Origin: Pseudomonas oligotrophica
Lineage (GTDB): Bacteria > Pseudomonadota > Gammaproteobacteria > Pseudomonadales > Pseudomonadaceae
Length of the DNA: 64,000 nucleotides
Direction: 5' to 3'
Assembly: GCF_021726475.1 (NCBI RefSeq)
Contig: NZ_JAKJRU010000004.1
Span: 310,001 to 374,000 of the forward strand
In this document: one piece after another, positions 43,042-53,000 of the stretch
Layout: every line of letters starts with the position of its first letter
How positions within the stretch are numbered: position 1 is the stretch's first letter
Program-made: the position numbers and the translations under genes
The notes under the pieces: model-generated
What the model was told of the DNA's origin: nothing
The model's database searches: none
The model's input: only the letters and a program-made list of their open reading frames with translations

Positions 43042-44763
43042 ATGAGCAAACGACTTCTGATCAGCCTCGGCCAGCACTCCGAGCGCGGCCGCAAACCGAC
43101 CAACCAGGACTTCCACGGCGCCCTGGTGCCCGAGGAGCCGCAGCGCTCGACCAAGGGCATCGCCGTGGCCATCGCCGACGGCATCAGCAGCAGCACGGTC
43201 AGCCACATCGCCGCCGAGACCAGCGTCGCCGGCTTTCTGGCCGACTACTACTGCACCTCCGAAGCCTGGTCGGTGAAGAAATCCGCCCAGCGGGTGCTGG
43301 TGGCGATCAATTCCTGGCTGCACGCGCAGACCCGCCACAGCGACTACCGCTACGCTCGTGATCGCGGCTACGTCTGCACGCTCAGCGCGCTGGTGCTCAA
43401 GTCCACCACCGCGCACCTGTTCCATGTCGGCGATGCGCGCATCCACCGCCTGCGCGACGGCACGCTGGAGCCGCTGACCCGCGACCATCGCATCCAGCTG
43501 TCCGCCGAGACCTGCTACCTGGCCCGCGCCATGGGCCTGGAGCCGCACCTGGAGATCGACTACCAGGCCTTGCCGCTGGCCGAGGGCGACCTGTTCCTGC
43601 TGACCACCGACGGCGTGCACGAGCACCTGGGCGAGGCGGCGATGCGCGGCCTGATCGAGCAGCACGCCGGCGACCTGCAGCAGGCGGCGCAGGCGCTGGT
43701 GGCCCAGGCGCTGGCCAATGGCAGCGACGACAACCTCACCGCCCAGCTGCTGCGCATCGACAGCCTGCCGGAGACCGGCGCCGACGAACTGCAGCGCCAG
43801 CTCGCCGAACTGGCGTTGCCGCCCATGCTAGAACCGCGGATGGCGCTGGACGGCTACCAGATCCTCCGCCCGCTGCATGCCAGCAGCCGCAGCCATGTCT
43901 TCCTCGCCCTCGATCCGGCCAGCGGCGAGCGCGTCGCGCTGAAGATCCCCTCCCTGGAGCTGCGCCACGATGGCGCCTACCTGGAGCGCTTCATGGCCGA
44001 GGAATGGATCGCCCGGCGCATCGCCAACCCGCACGTGGCGCGCGCCTGCACGCCGTCGCAGCCGCGTCGGCACCTGTTCACCCTGACCGAGTTCATCGAA
44101 GGCACCACCCTGGCGCAGTGGATGATCGATCACCCGCGCCCGGCACTGGAAACCGTGCGCGACATCGTCGAGCAGATCGCCCGTGGCCTGCGCGCCTTCC
44201 ACCGGCTGGAGATGCTGCACCAGGACCTGCGCCCGCAGAACCTGATGATCGACCGCAACGGCACGGTGAAGATCATCGACTTCGGCTCGACGCGCGTCGC
44301 CGGCCTCGACGAGATCGGCGGCGCCAGCGTGAACGAGGACATCCGCGGCACCGCGGCCTACACCGCGCCGGAATATTTTCTCGGCGAGCGCGGCACGCCG
44401 CGCTCGGAGCAGTTTTCCCTGGCGGTCATCGCCTACCAGTTGCTCAGCGGCCGCCTGCCCTACGGCAGCGAAGTCGCCCGCGCGCGCAGTCGGGCCGCGC
44501 AACTGAAGCTGCGCTATCGTTCGGTGCGCGACGCGCAAAGCGAGCTGCCGGCCTGGCTGGACGACGTCCTGGCCAAGGCCCTGCAGCCGGACCCGGCGCG
44601 GCGCTACGAGGCGCTTTCGGAGTTCGTCCGCGAACTGCGCGAACCCAGCGCGGCGATCCTGGCGCGGGCGCGCCCGCCCCTGCTCGAGCGCAATCCGTTG
44701 CGTGTCTGGCAGGGGCTGTCGCTGGTCCTCGGGCTGGCCGTCGCCTGGCTGCTGGCCCGTTGA
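43042..44763 (+). CDS. Fused PP2C phosphatase and Ser/Thr protein kinase
   Basis: 573 residues. The PP2C domain (about 1-240) has NQDFHGALV, VAIADGISSS, HVGDARIHRL, TTDGVHEHL and SDDNLTAQLL, with the metal-binding aspartates. The kinase domain (about 265-530) has VALKIPS (Lys), LHQDLRPQNLMIDRNGTVKIIDFGSTRV (catalytic HQD, DFG) and a C-terminal membrane anchor (GLSLVLGLAVAWLLA). One chain can add and remove phosphate. A similar gene lies beside nirBD in P. aeruginosa (PA1782, from memory), which suggests control of nitrite/nitrate assimilation. It starts 57 bases after nirC. Confidence 0.87.
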   Translation: MSKRLLISLGQHSERGRKPTNQDFHGALVPEEPQRSTKGIAVAIADGISSSTVSHIAAETSVAGFLADYYCTSEAWSVKKSAQRVLVAINSWLHAQTRHSDYRYARDRGYVCTLSALVLKSTTAHLFHVGDARIHRLRDGTLEPLTRDHRIQLSAETCYLARAMGLEPHLEIDYQALPLAEGDLFLLTTDGVHEHLGEAAMRGLIEQHAGDLQQAAQALVAQALANGSDDNLTAQLLRIDSLPETGADELQRQLAELALPPMLEPRMALDGYQILRPLHASSRSHVFLALDPASGERVALKIPSLELRHDGAYLERFMAEEWIARRIANPHVARACTPSQPRRHLFTLTEFIEGTTLAQWMIDHPRPALETVRDIVEQIARGLRAFHRLEMLHQDLRPQNLMIDRNGTVKIIDFGSTRVAGLDEIGGASVNEDIRGTAAYTAPEYFLGERGTPRSEQFSLAVIAYQLLSGRLPYGSEVARARSRAAQLKLRYRSVRDAQSELPAWLDDVLAKALQPDPARRYEALSEFVRELREPSAAILARARPPLLERNPLRVWQGLSLVLGLAVAWLLAR

Positions 44764-44938
44764 TCGCCTGGTTTTGATTCAAGGATATTGTTGTTAAGCC
44801 GCTATGCTATTGATTGGAAGTGAGCCGTTGCCTCGTAGAGAATGTCACATGATTTCGCAGTCTCCCCGGGCTGCTGAATCGGTCGTCCCTCCCGGCTCCC
44901 CGGCCGGGGCGGGACATTACAAAAGCAAGGAAAATCCC

Positions 44939-45253
44939 ATGAAGAAAACCGTGATTTCGCTGTTGGCCCTCGGCGGCGCGCTGGCCCTCCAGCCCGCGCT
45001 GGCCCAGGACGGAGAGAGCCTGTACAAGAGCAAGGCTTGCGCCGCATGCCATGCCATCGACAGCAAGCTGGTCGGCCCTGCCTACAAGGACGTCGCCGCC
45101 AAGTACGCTGGCCAGGACGGTGCGGCAGAAATGCTTGCCGGCAAGATCAAGAACGGCAGCCAGGGCGTCTGGGGCCCGATCCCCATGCCGCCGAACGGGG
45201 TAACCGACGAGGAAGCCAAGATCCTCGCCGAGTGGATCCTCACCCACAAGTGA
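44939..45253 (+). CDS. Periplasmic monohaem cytochrome c (c551/c552 type)
   Basis: 104 residues with a signal peptide ([18 protein letters not shown]). The haem motif is CAACH, near residue 35; the Met ligand is likely in [16 protein letters not shown], the classic c551 segment. It carries electrons in the periplasm, for example to a cytochrome oxidase, peroxidase or nitrite reductase. AAGGA lies ahead of the start. A hairpin (45266-45288) follows the gene. Confidence 0.9.
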   Translation: MKKTVISLLALGGALALQPALAQDGESLYKSKACAACHAIDSKLVGPAYKDVAAKYAGQDGAAEMLAGKIKNGSQGVWGPIPMPPNGVTDEEAKILAEWILTHK

Positions 45254-45265
45254 GTGATGGCCATG

Positions 45266-45288
45266 CGGAAGGGCCGCCCGCCCTTCCG
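45266..45288 (+). terminator. Hairpin after the cytochrome c gene
   Basis: CGGAAGGGC / GCCCTTCCG with a five-base loop, 13 bases after the stop; the following TCC run is only weakly T-rich. Confidence 0.45.
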
Positions 45289-45349
45289 TCCCCCTCCGCC
45301 TGCCGTTCGGCGGGCCAGCGTCGCCTGCGGCGCCCTGACTCCAGTTGGC

Positions 45350-45363
45350 TTGTCCCCGATCAA
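45350..45363 (+). promoter_or_regulatory. Anr/FNR box candidate upstream of the HemN-like gene
   Basis: TTGTC-N4-ATCAA matches 8 of 10 positions of TTGAT-N4-ATCAA. It lies 60 bases before the start codon, suiting activation by Anr at low oxygen. Confidence 0.5.
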
Positions 45364-45422
45364 AGCTACCGCCGGTGTTCTGTGCGCAGATAGCGCCCAC
45401 CTGAGCACGCCCGGAGACTTCG

Positions 45423-46712
45423 ATGTTTGGCCCTGTTAGCTGGGACCCCAACCTGATGCAGCGCTACGGGCAGACGCACCAGCCCACCTGCTGGTATCCC
45501 GGCCCGGCTGACCTGCGCGACCGTCTTTCCCCGCTCGACCTGTTTCGTGCCCTGCGCGACAGCCGCCGCGCCCGGCGCCCGCTGTCGCTGGCCATCCACG
45601 CCACCGACCTGGCCTATGTGCAGCGCGAGCTGCAGCAGGTCACCTGCCACCTCGATGCCGGGCAGTCGGTGGTGCAGCTGCGCTTGAATGTCGGCACGCT
45701 GGGCATCGAGGCGGTGCGCGGGTTGATGGCCCTGCTGCAGGACTGCCTGCCCTTCGCCCCGGGCATGGACTGCATCGCCGAGGTGGAACTGGCGCATACC
45801 GACTGGCCGATGGTCGGCGTGCTGCGCTCGCTGGGCTTCAACCAGCTCAGCGTCGGCGTGCCGGACCTGCACCCCAGCGAAGGCGGCACGCTGGAATACT
45901 TCCGCAGCGCCACGCGCATTCGTGCGCTGATCGAGGCCGCGCGGGCCCTGCACTTCTCGGCGATCAACGTCGACCTGGGCTACGGCCGCTCCTGGCAGAC
46001 CGGCGGCAGCTTCGCCCGCAAGCTGGCCTCGATCATCGAGCTGCAACCCGATCGGGTCACCATGTTCGACTACCGCGGCCTGCCGCTGGCCGGCCGGCAG
46101 CCGGTGCCACGCCTGGGCCTGGCCTCGCGCAGCGCGGCCCGGGCCATGCACCGGCACGGCGTCGAGCAGCTCGGCGATGCCGGCTACCGTCTGCTCGGCC
46201 TGGGCTGCTTCGTGCTGCCCCACGACGACCTGGCGCTGGCCCAGGAAAACGGCAGCCTGCAGCACGACGTCTGCGGCTACACGCCCCACGCCGGGGTCGA
46301 TCACCTGGCGCTCGGCGTCGGCGCCATCAGCCGCCTCGGCGACTGCTACGTGCAGTACCTCGAACAGCCGGCGCGCTATCGCCAGGCCCTGGAGCGCGAC
46401 CTGCTGCCGGTCTGGCGCGGCTTGCGCGCCGAGCATGTCGACCGCCTGCGCCGGGCCATCTGCCAGCAGCTGCTGTGCCAGAGCGCGGTGGATTTCGCCG
46501 TGCTGCGCGCCGACCACGGCGCGGCCGCGCAGCGCTGGCTCGACGAACTGCTGCCGCTGCTGCGCCAGCTCGAGCGCGATGGCGCGCTGGAACTGCTGCC
46601 CGAGGGCCTGCTGCTGCGCCCGGCCGGCCGGCTGCTGGCGCCAGCGCTGTGCGAAGCCTTCAGCGAGCCGCTGCTGGGCGGTTCGGACGGGCTCAGGCAT
46701 AACCGCCGCTGA
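45423..46712 (+). CDS. HemN paralogue lacking the radical-SAM cysteines
   Basis: 429 residues aligning along most of oxygen-independent coproporphyrinogen oxidase: WDPNLMQRYGQTHQPTCWYPG at the start, LGFNQLSVGVPDL, INVDLGYGR, GLGCFVLPHDDLALAQENGSLQHDVCGYTPHAGVDHLALGVGAIS and GDCYVQY. Where HemN has CxxxCxxC, this protein reads RPLSLAIHATDLAYVQREL, with no cysteine. It therefore cannot bind the [4Fe-4S] cluster for SAM cleavage. It may bind haem or porphyrin, act as a chaperone, or regulate. An Anr-type box upstream suggests low-oxygen expression, like true hemN. Confidence 0.82.
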   Translation: MFGPVSWDPNLMQRYGQTHQPTCWYPGPADLRDRLSPLDLFRALRDSRRARRPLSLAIHATDLAYVQRELQQVTCHLDAGQSVVQLRLNVGTLGIEAVRGLMALLQDCLPFAPGMDCIAEVELAHTDWPMVGVLRSLGFNQLSVGVPDLHPSEGGTLEYFRSATRIRALIEAARALHFSAINVDLGYGRSWQTGGSFARKLASIIELQPDRVTMFDYRGLPLAGRQPVPRLGLASRSAARAMHRHGVEQLGDAGYRLLGLGCFVLPHDDLALAQENGSLQHDVCGYTPHAGVDHLALGVGAISRLGDCYVQYLEQPARYRQALERDLLPVWRGLRAEHVDRLRRAICQQLLCQSAVDFAVLRADHGAAAQRWLDELLPLLRQLERDGALELLPEGLLLRPAGRLLAPALCEAFSEPLLGGSDGLRHNRR

Positions 46713-46745
46713 TCACGGCGGCAAAACGAGAAGGATGTCCGTCGG

Positions 46746-46779
46746 TCGCAGCCTTTAGTCGACTTGGCTGCGAAATTTT
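46746..46779 (+). terminator. Intrinsic terminator after the HemN-like gene
   Basis: TCGCAGCC (46746-46753) pairs with GGCTGCGA (46766-46773), followed by AATTTT. It separates the HemN-like gene from the sirtuin gene. Confidence 0.65.
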
Positions 46780-46829
46780 GCTCGGTAAGCTCTGGCACAA
46801 GCGTTTCAGTCAACGCACAGGAGTTTGCC

Positions 46830-47588
46830 TTGATCCCCTCTTCACAGCTCGCCGCGCTGCGCACCGCCCGACACCTGGTCGTGTTCACCGGTGCCGGTGT
46901 TTCCGCCGAAAGCGGCATTCCCACCTTCCGCGATTCGCTGACCGGCCTCTGGCAGCGCTTCGACGCCGCCTCGCTGGCCACCCTGGAGGCCTACCAGCAG
47001 CATCCGGCCCTGGTCTGGGGCTGGTACGAATGGCGGCGCATGCATGTCCTGCAGGCCCAACCCAATGCCGCGCACCAGGCCATCGCCGAACTGGCCCGGC
47101 ATGTGCCGCGCCTGACGCTGGTCACGCAGAACGTCGACGACCTGCACGAGCGCGCCGGCAGCGAGGATGTGATCCACCTGCACGGCAGCCTGCACCACCC
47201 GCGCTGCGTCGTCTGCGGCCGCGAGCCGAGCAAGCCGCTGCCGCCGCCGGACGAACCGGCGGAGGGCCGGCGCCTGGAGCCGCCCAAGTGCGAATACTGC
47301 GATGGCCGGCTGCGCCCCGGCGTGGTCTGGTTCGGCGAGAGCATGCCGGCCGGCGCCCTGGACGAGGCCTTCGCCGCCGCGCGCCACTGCGACGTGCTGA
47401 TCTCGGTGGGCACCTCCGGCGTGGTCTACCCGGCGGCGGAAATGCCCGAGCGCGCCTGGCGCGCCGGCGCCACCATCATCCACGTCAACCCCCAGCCGAG
47501 CGTGACCCACGACGAGCGCGAATATGCCTTGAGCGGGCCGGCCGGCCTGGTGCTGCCGCGCCTGCTGCAGGAGGCGTTCGGCAGCTGA
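46830..47588 (+). CDS. Sir2-family NAD-dependent protein deacylase
   Basis: 252 residues from TTG at 46830, chosen because AGGAG lies seven bases ahead; the frame is open from 46764. Sirtuin motifs: VVFTGAGVSAESGIPTFRD, VTQNVDDLHERAG, the catalytic His in HLHGSL, zinc cysteines in CVVCG and CEYCDGRLRPGVVWFGE, and VGTSGVVYPAAEMP. WYEWRR in the small domain hints at a class III (desuccinylase-like) enzyme, but the exact acyl preference is not certain. It converges on the helicase gene with six bases between stops. Confidence 0.9.
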   Translation: MIPSSQLAALRTARHLVVFTGAGVSAESGIPTFRDSLTGLWQRFDAASLATLEAYQQHPALVWGWYEWRRMHVLQAQPNAAHQAIAELARHVPRLTLVTQNVDDLHERAGSEDVIHLHGSLHHPRCVVCGREPSKPLPPPDEPAEGRRLEPPKCEYCDGRLRPGVVWFGESMPAGALDEAFAAARHCDVLISVGTSGVVYPAAEMPERAWRAGATIIHVNPQPSVTHDEREYALSGPAGLVLPRLLQEAFGS

Positions 47589-47594
47589 GCCGGC

Positions 47595-49556
47595 TCAGGC
47601 GCGTGCACCAGGCAGCGCCTGGCGTTGCTGCAGCACGGCGGTCGCACCCTGCACCCGGCCGGTGTACCAGAACACCCGGCTGACTCCACGCGTCACCGCG
47701 ACGTAGGCCAGGCGCAGGCTTTCGTCGGCCAGCGCCTCGTCGTAACTGTTGCGGAAGAAGCCGCAGCGGGCATAGAGCACGGTGCGCAGCGGGTGCGGCT
47801 CCGGCGGCAGGCAGTCGTCGACGATGATGGCGACCTCGCCCTGCAGGCCCTTGGCCCGGTGGATGGTCATCGCCCGCACCGGCAGCTCGCGCCCGAGTTG
47901 CGCCTGGATCACCTGCAGCGGCGCGTTGCGCCGGCTGAGCAGCAGCACCGCGCTGCGATCGGCACCCGGGCGGCTCGCCACATGGGCACACTGGCTGCGG
48001 ATCTGTGCCAGCAGTTCGGGCAACTGCTGGCGGCTGTCGAACCCGGCGATCAGCCTGACCCCGTGGTCGCCCGGCTGCGTCGCCCGCCCGGCGCGGCTGC
48101 GCTTGGCCTGCTTGCGCTTTACCGTCTCGAGCAGGGCCTCGGCGTCGCGAATCACCGGTTCGATGGAGCGATAGTTGGTCTCCAGCTTGAGCACGCAACT
48201 CTTGCTCGTCGGCCCCTGGCGCGGGAAATACCGGTCGAAGTCCATGAACAGCTCTGGCGAGCTGCCGCGCCAGCCATAGATCGACTGCCAGTCGTCGCCG
48301 ATGGCCATCAGGCTGACCGGCGCGCGGCTGCCGAGCGCGCGGTGCAGCGCCTGCAGCCAGCGCACGATCTGCGGCGAGATGTCCTGGAATTCGTCGATCA
48401 GCAGATGCTGCAACGGGCGCAGCGCCGCAGGCGGCACCGTGCCTGCGGCCAGGCGCTCGCTGAGCTGGGCGAAGGCGCGGTTGAAGGTGGTCAGCCCCTT
48501 GGCCTCGAGGGCCTCGTGCAGCGCGGCGCGAAAGCGCACCATGGCGACGATGAAATCGCGCTCGGCGGCAGCGCAATCCAGGCTGGCGACATCCAGCGCC
48601 GGAAGCTCGAGGCCGATGCTTTCGCAGAATTCCAGTTGCGCATACAAGGCCTCATGGAGCGGCGCCGCCTGGAATTCGCCGGCCAGCCTGAACGGCGTCA
48701 GCGGCGCCTTGGCCGGCGTCCCGGCCGCTGTCGGCGCCTGGCCGAGCAGGCGGTCGACCGCCTGGCGGAAGCCTTCGTCGCGCCGGTACAGGCGTTCGTA
48801 GACCTGCCGCAGCAGGCGCTGCTGGGCCGGGCGCAGGCGCGCCGAGGCCAGCGGGTTGTCCGGCTCGCCGGCGGTCTTGTCGTCGAGCTGCTCGAACCAG
48901 GCGAGCTCGCCAAGGGCCTCGCGCGCCAGCTGCGCCATCGCCGAATGGAAGGTGCGCACGCACTGGCGGGCCTGGGCCTCGCCGAACGGCAGCCCCCAGA
49001 ACGCCAGGACCTTCTGCAACTGCTCGCGCAACTGCGCACAGGAGGCATTGGTGAAGGAGATCACCGTCAGCTGGGCCGCCGGGATATCCAGGTGGCAGAG
49101 CATGAACACCACCCGCAGCACCAGGGTGGTCGACTTGCCCGAACCGGCGCCGGCGAAGATGCGCGTCACCGGGCTGTCGCAGAGGATCATCCGCCACTGC
49201 TCGTCCGAAGGCGCGCTGATCACCCCCGCCTGCACGGCCTGCCCGACGCGCTCGCGCATGGCCGCCAGCTGCGCAGGCGCGATCGGCAGCGCCTCGGCCG
49301 GGTAGATGCCGGCGGTCGTGCGGGCTGCAGAGCCGGGTTTGCCGGCCTTCGGCTTCTTCGCCGCGGCGGTCTTCTTCGCCTGGCGCCGCGCCCCCTTCTT
49401 GGCCGGCGCCTCGCGCCTGGGCGCGGCGTCGGTCGCCGCCGGCCAGCGGCGGAACAGGGCATCGTCTTCGCTCTTGAGGTAGGCGGTGGTGCGGGGGAAA
49501 CAGCGCTTGAGCGCGCCGGAAACGAGCGCCTTGTAGCGCCTGACGGTGGACAGCAT
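47595..49556 (-). CDS. UvrD/Rep-family superfamily 1 DNA helicase
   Basis: 653 residues. Motifs: Walker A IFAGAGSGKSTTLVLR, motif Ia VISFTNASCAQL, Walker B LLIDEFQDIS, motif III AIGDDWQSIYGWRGS, motif IV LETNYRS, motif V MTIHRAKGLQGEVAIIV and motif VI AYVAVTRGVSRVF. The N-terminal 80 residues are Lys/Ala/Arg-rich (AKKGARRQAKKTAAAKKPKAGKPG), probably an unstructured DNA-binding tail, ahead of the helicase core. The ATG at 49556 was preferred over TTG 49565. A DNA repair or replication-restart role is likely, but the pathway is not known. Confidence 0.88.
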   Translation of the reverse strand: MLSTVRRYKALVSGALKRCFPRTTAYLKSEDDALFRRWPAATDAAPRREAPAKKGARRQAKKTAAAKKPKAGKPGSAARTTAGIYPAEALPIAPAQLAAMRERVGQAVQAGVISAPSDEQWRMILCDSPVTRIFAGAGSGKSTTLVLRVVFMLCHLDIPAAQLTVISFTNASCAQLREQLQKVLAFWGLPFGEAQARQCVRTFHSAMAQLAREALGELAWFEQLDDKTAGEPDNPLASARLRPAQQRLLRQVYERLYRRDEGFRQAVDRLLGQAPTAAGTPAKAPLTPFRLAGEFQAAPLHEALYAQLEFCESIGLELPALDVASLDCAAAERDFIVAMVRFRAALHEALEAKGLTTFNRAFAQLSERLAAGTVPPAALRPLQHLLIDEFQDISPQIVRWLQALHRALGSRAPVSLMAIGDDWQSIYGWRGSSPELFMDFDRYFPRQGPTSKSCVLKLETNYRSIEPVIRDAEALLETVKRKQAKRSRAGRATQPGDHGVRLIAGFDSRQQLPELLAQIRSQCAHVASRPGADRSAVLLLSRRNAPLQVIQAQLGRELPVRAMTIHRAKGLQGEVAIIVDDCLPPEPHPLRTVLYARCGFFRNSYDEALADESLRLAYVAVTRGVSRVFWYTGRVQGATAVLQQRQALPGARA

Positions 49557-49722
49557 GAAACACAACCCGGGTTCGTAGGTCGGCTATGGTACGGCTTTTC
49601 GCCCCGCCGGGGCGCCGCGGGCGGCACCGCCCGGCGGGGTCGTTCTTGAGCGTGGTCAAGTTCAGCCATGGGCCGAGGGACTAGTCTGGGCCTCGTCGCC
49701 GACCCGCCGGAGGCCGTTTGCC

Positions 49723-49947
49723 ATGGCCAAGAAATTCCCCCTCAACCCGCCGCACCCCGAGCGCATCTGCTGGGGCTGTGATCGCTACTGCCCGGCCGAT
49801 TCACTGGGCTGCGGCAACGGCGCCAGCCGCACCATGCACCCGGCCGAGATGCTCGGCGAGGACTGGTACGAGATCGGCGACTGGAACATCGAGGTTCCCG
49901 AGGACAAGTCCACCGGCAAGCCCGCGCTGATCGCCCGCCAGTCCTAA
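49723..49947 (+). CDS. DUF3079 small cysteine-containing protein
   Basis: 74 residues matching DUF3079: FPLNPPHPERICWGCDRYCPADSLGCGNGASRTMHPAEMLGEDWYEIG. Four cysteines in CWGCDRYC...GCG could bind zinc or another metal. CCGGAGG lies ahead of the ATG. Function unknown. It is a single gene with opposite neighbours. Confidence 0.8.
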   Translation: MAKKFPLNPPHPERICWGCDRYCPADSLGCGNGASRTMHPAEMLGEDWYEIGDWNIEVPEDKSTGKPALIARQS

Positions 49948-50079
49948 TCCCGCCGCGGCCCTCCCCCAGCTCCGCAAACCGCCGCGCTTGAGCCGTTCCG
50001 TTCGTCTAGCGGTCATACCTGGACGCCGGCGAACGGCTACGCTTGCTACACGATCTGCAGGAAGCCAGGCACAAGACCC

Positions 50080-53000
50080 ATGGGCGCAGTATGGCGGTCC
50101 TCCTCCCCCTCCGAAGGGCGCTCCAGACGCGCCCCCGATAAACCATCCGTCCCTGGAAAACCGCGCAAGCGCTTCGCACGCCGGCTCGGCTGGCTGCTGG
50201 GCATCGCCCTGATCGGCGTGGCCGGCTATGCCGGCTGGCACGAGATGCAGACCTCCGAGCTGCAGGCCAAGTGGCTGAGCCGCTACGCCGGAAGCCTCTC
50301 GCACCGGTTGGCGGCCGGGGCGAGCGATGCCATCCGCTTCCCCGAGGACGGCCCCTTCGACCGCCGGCTGGGCTACGTCAGCCTGCCGCATTTCATCGAG
50401 CGCCTCGGCGAGCGCGGGTTCGAGATCCGCGAGCAGGCGCGCTTCTCGCCGGCGCTGCTGGCCTACGCCGACAAGGGCTTCTTCGTGCCCTATGCCGAAC
50501 GCACCCAGGTCGGCCTGACCATCCATGACTGCCGCGGCGAGCCGCTGTATGCCAACCGCTACCCGCACCAGTTCTACGGGCGCTTCGACGACATCCCGCC
50601 GCTGGTGGCCCTCAGCCTGCTGTTCATCGAGGACCGCGGCCTGCTCGACCTGCAGCGGCCCAACATCAACCCGGCGGTGGACTGGCCGCGCTTCACCAAG
50701 GCGGCCCTGAGCCAGCTGGAAAAGCGCGTCGGCCTGCCCGCCCAGGCCGCCGGCGGCTCGACCCTGGCGACCCAGGTGGAGAAGTACCGCCATTCGCCGG
50801 AGGGCCGCACGGGCGATCCGCAGGAAAAGCTGCGGCAGATGGTGTCGGCCAGCGTACGGACCTACCTGCACGGCCCGCTGACCCTGGCCACCCGCCAGCG
50901 CATCGTGCGCGACTACCTCAACAGCGTGCCGCTCTCGGCCGCACCTGGCCACGGCGAGATCCATGGCATCGCCGATGGATTGCGCGTCTGGTTCGGTGCC
51001 GACTTCGAGGAGGTCAACCGGCTGCTCGCCTCCAGCCAGGCGCATGCCGATGCGCCGCAGGCGCGTGGCCTGGCGCTGCGCCAGGTGCTGTCGCTGCTGA
51101 TCGCCCAGCGCCGGCCTTCCTACTACCTGGGCGCCGGCCGGTCCGAGCTGGCCGCGCTGACCGACAGCCACCTGCGCCTGCTCGAGCGTGGCGGCATCAT
51201 CGACGCGGCGCTGCGCGACAGCGCCCTGCGCCAGCAGGTGAGCTTCCGTGACCTCGACCGTGAACCGGCGATCCGCCCGGTGGAAGCCAGTAAGGGCATC
51301 AGCGTGGCGCGCACGCGCCTGGCCGGCCTGCTCGGGCTGCCGCTGTACGACCTCGACCGCCTCGACCTGACCGCCAGCACGCCGCTGCAGGGCGATCTGC
51401 AGGAACAGGTCAGCGACTACCTGCTCAAGCTCGCCGACCCGGCCTTCGCCGAGCAGGTCGGGCTGTTCGGCGACCGCATGCTCTCGCCAGAGAAGACCGC
51501 CGACGTGCGCTACAGCTTCACCCTGTTCGAGCGCGCCGACGGCGGTTTTCGCGTGCGCGTGCAGACCGACAACACCAACCAGCCGTTCGACATCAACGAG
51601 GGCAGCAAGCTGGAGCTGGGCTCGACTGCCAAGCTGCGCGTGCTGACCACCTACCTGGAGATCGTCGCCGAACTGCACGGGCGCTACGCCGGCCTCGATG
51701 CCGCCGAACTGCGCGCCACCCAGCCTCGCACCACCCTCGGCCGCTGGGCCGTGGCCTACCTGTTGCAGACTAAGGACCGCGGGCTCACGCCCATGCTCGA
51801 GGCCGCCATGGAGCGGCGCTATTCGGCGAGCCCGGCCGAGCGCTTCTTCACCGGAGCCGGCCTGCATCACTTCAACAACTTCCGCCGCGAGGACGACCAT
51901 CGCATCGTCAGCGTCCGCGAGGCATTGCGCGAGTCGATCAACCTGCCCTTCGTGCGGCTGATGCGCGATCTGGTCAATTTCAGCACCTACGAGGAGATCA
52001 ACAGCGCCGAGCTGCTGAAGAACGACAAGGACCCGCGGCGCCTGGAATACCTCACTCGCTTCGCCGATCGCGAGGGCTCGGTGTTCCTCCAGCGTTTCTG
52101 GCGCAAGTACAGCGAGCAGAGCGCCGATCAGCGCATCGAGACCTTCTTGCAGGGCATGCGGCCGACGCCGGTGCGCCTGGCGGCGGTGCACCGCTACCTG
52201 ATGCCGGACGCCGACCGCGCCGCCTTCGCCGGCTTCCTGCGCACGCGCCTGCCGGATGCCGCGCTCAGCGAGAAGAAACTCGAGGAGCTCTATACCCGCT
52301 ACGGGCCCGGCGAATTCAGCCTGCCGGACCAGGCCTACATCGCGCGCACCCACCCGCTGGACCTCTGGCTGCTCGGCTACCTCTTGGCGCATCCCAAGGC
52401 CAGCCTCTCCGAGGTGGTCGCCGCCAGCCGCGCCGAGCGCCAGGAAGTCTACGGCTGGCTGTTCCGCAGCCGGCACAAGAGCGCGCGCGACAGCCGCATC
52501 CGCATCATGCTGGAGGTCGAGGCCTTCACCGACATCCACCGCCGCTGGCAGCGCCTGGGCTACCCGTTCGGCAGCCTGGTGCCGTCGCTGGCCAGCGCGC
52601 TGGGCAGCTCCGGCGATCGCCCCGCCGCGCTGGCCGAGCTGATGGGCATCATCCTCAACGACGGCGTGCGCCTGCCGAGCGTGCGCATCGACAGCCTGCA
52701 TTTCGCCGCCGAAACGCCCTACGAAACCCGCCTGGCGCTGGTCGAGGGCGACGGCGAGCGCGTGCTGCCCCGCGAGGTCGCCGCCACCCTGCGCGAAGCC
52801 CTGGCGCTGGTAGTCGAAGGCGGCACGGCGCGACGCCTGCAGGGCACCTTCCTGCGCGAGGACGGCAGCACGCTGCCGGTCGGCGGCAAGACCGGCACCG
52901 GCGACAACCGCATCGATACCGTCGGGGCCGGCGGCCGGCTGATCAGCTCGCTGGCGATGAACCGCACCGCGACCTTCGTGTTCTACCTGGGCCCGGACCA

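Noticed and set aside
44774..44825. TTGATTCAAGG and TTGATTGGAAG considered as Anr boxes ahead of the cytochrome c gene
   Set aside because: Only one half matches TTGAT; the ATCAA half is absent in both, so support is too weak.
45021..45030. TGTACA inside the cytochrome c gene
   Set aside because: Single hexamer within codons for Leu-Tyr-Lys; no second half at 12 bases and no promoter.
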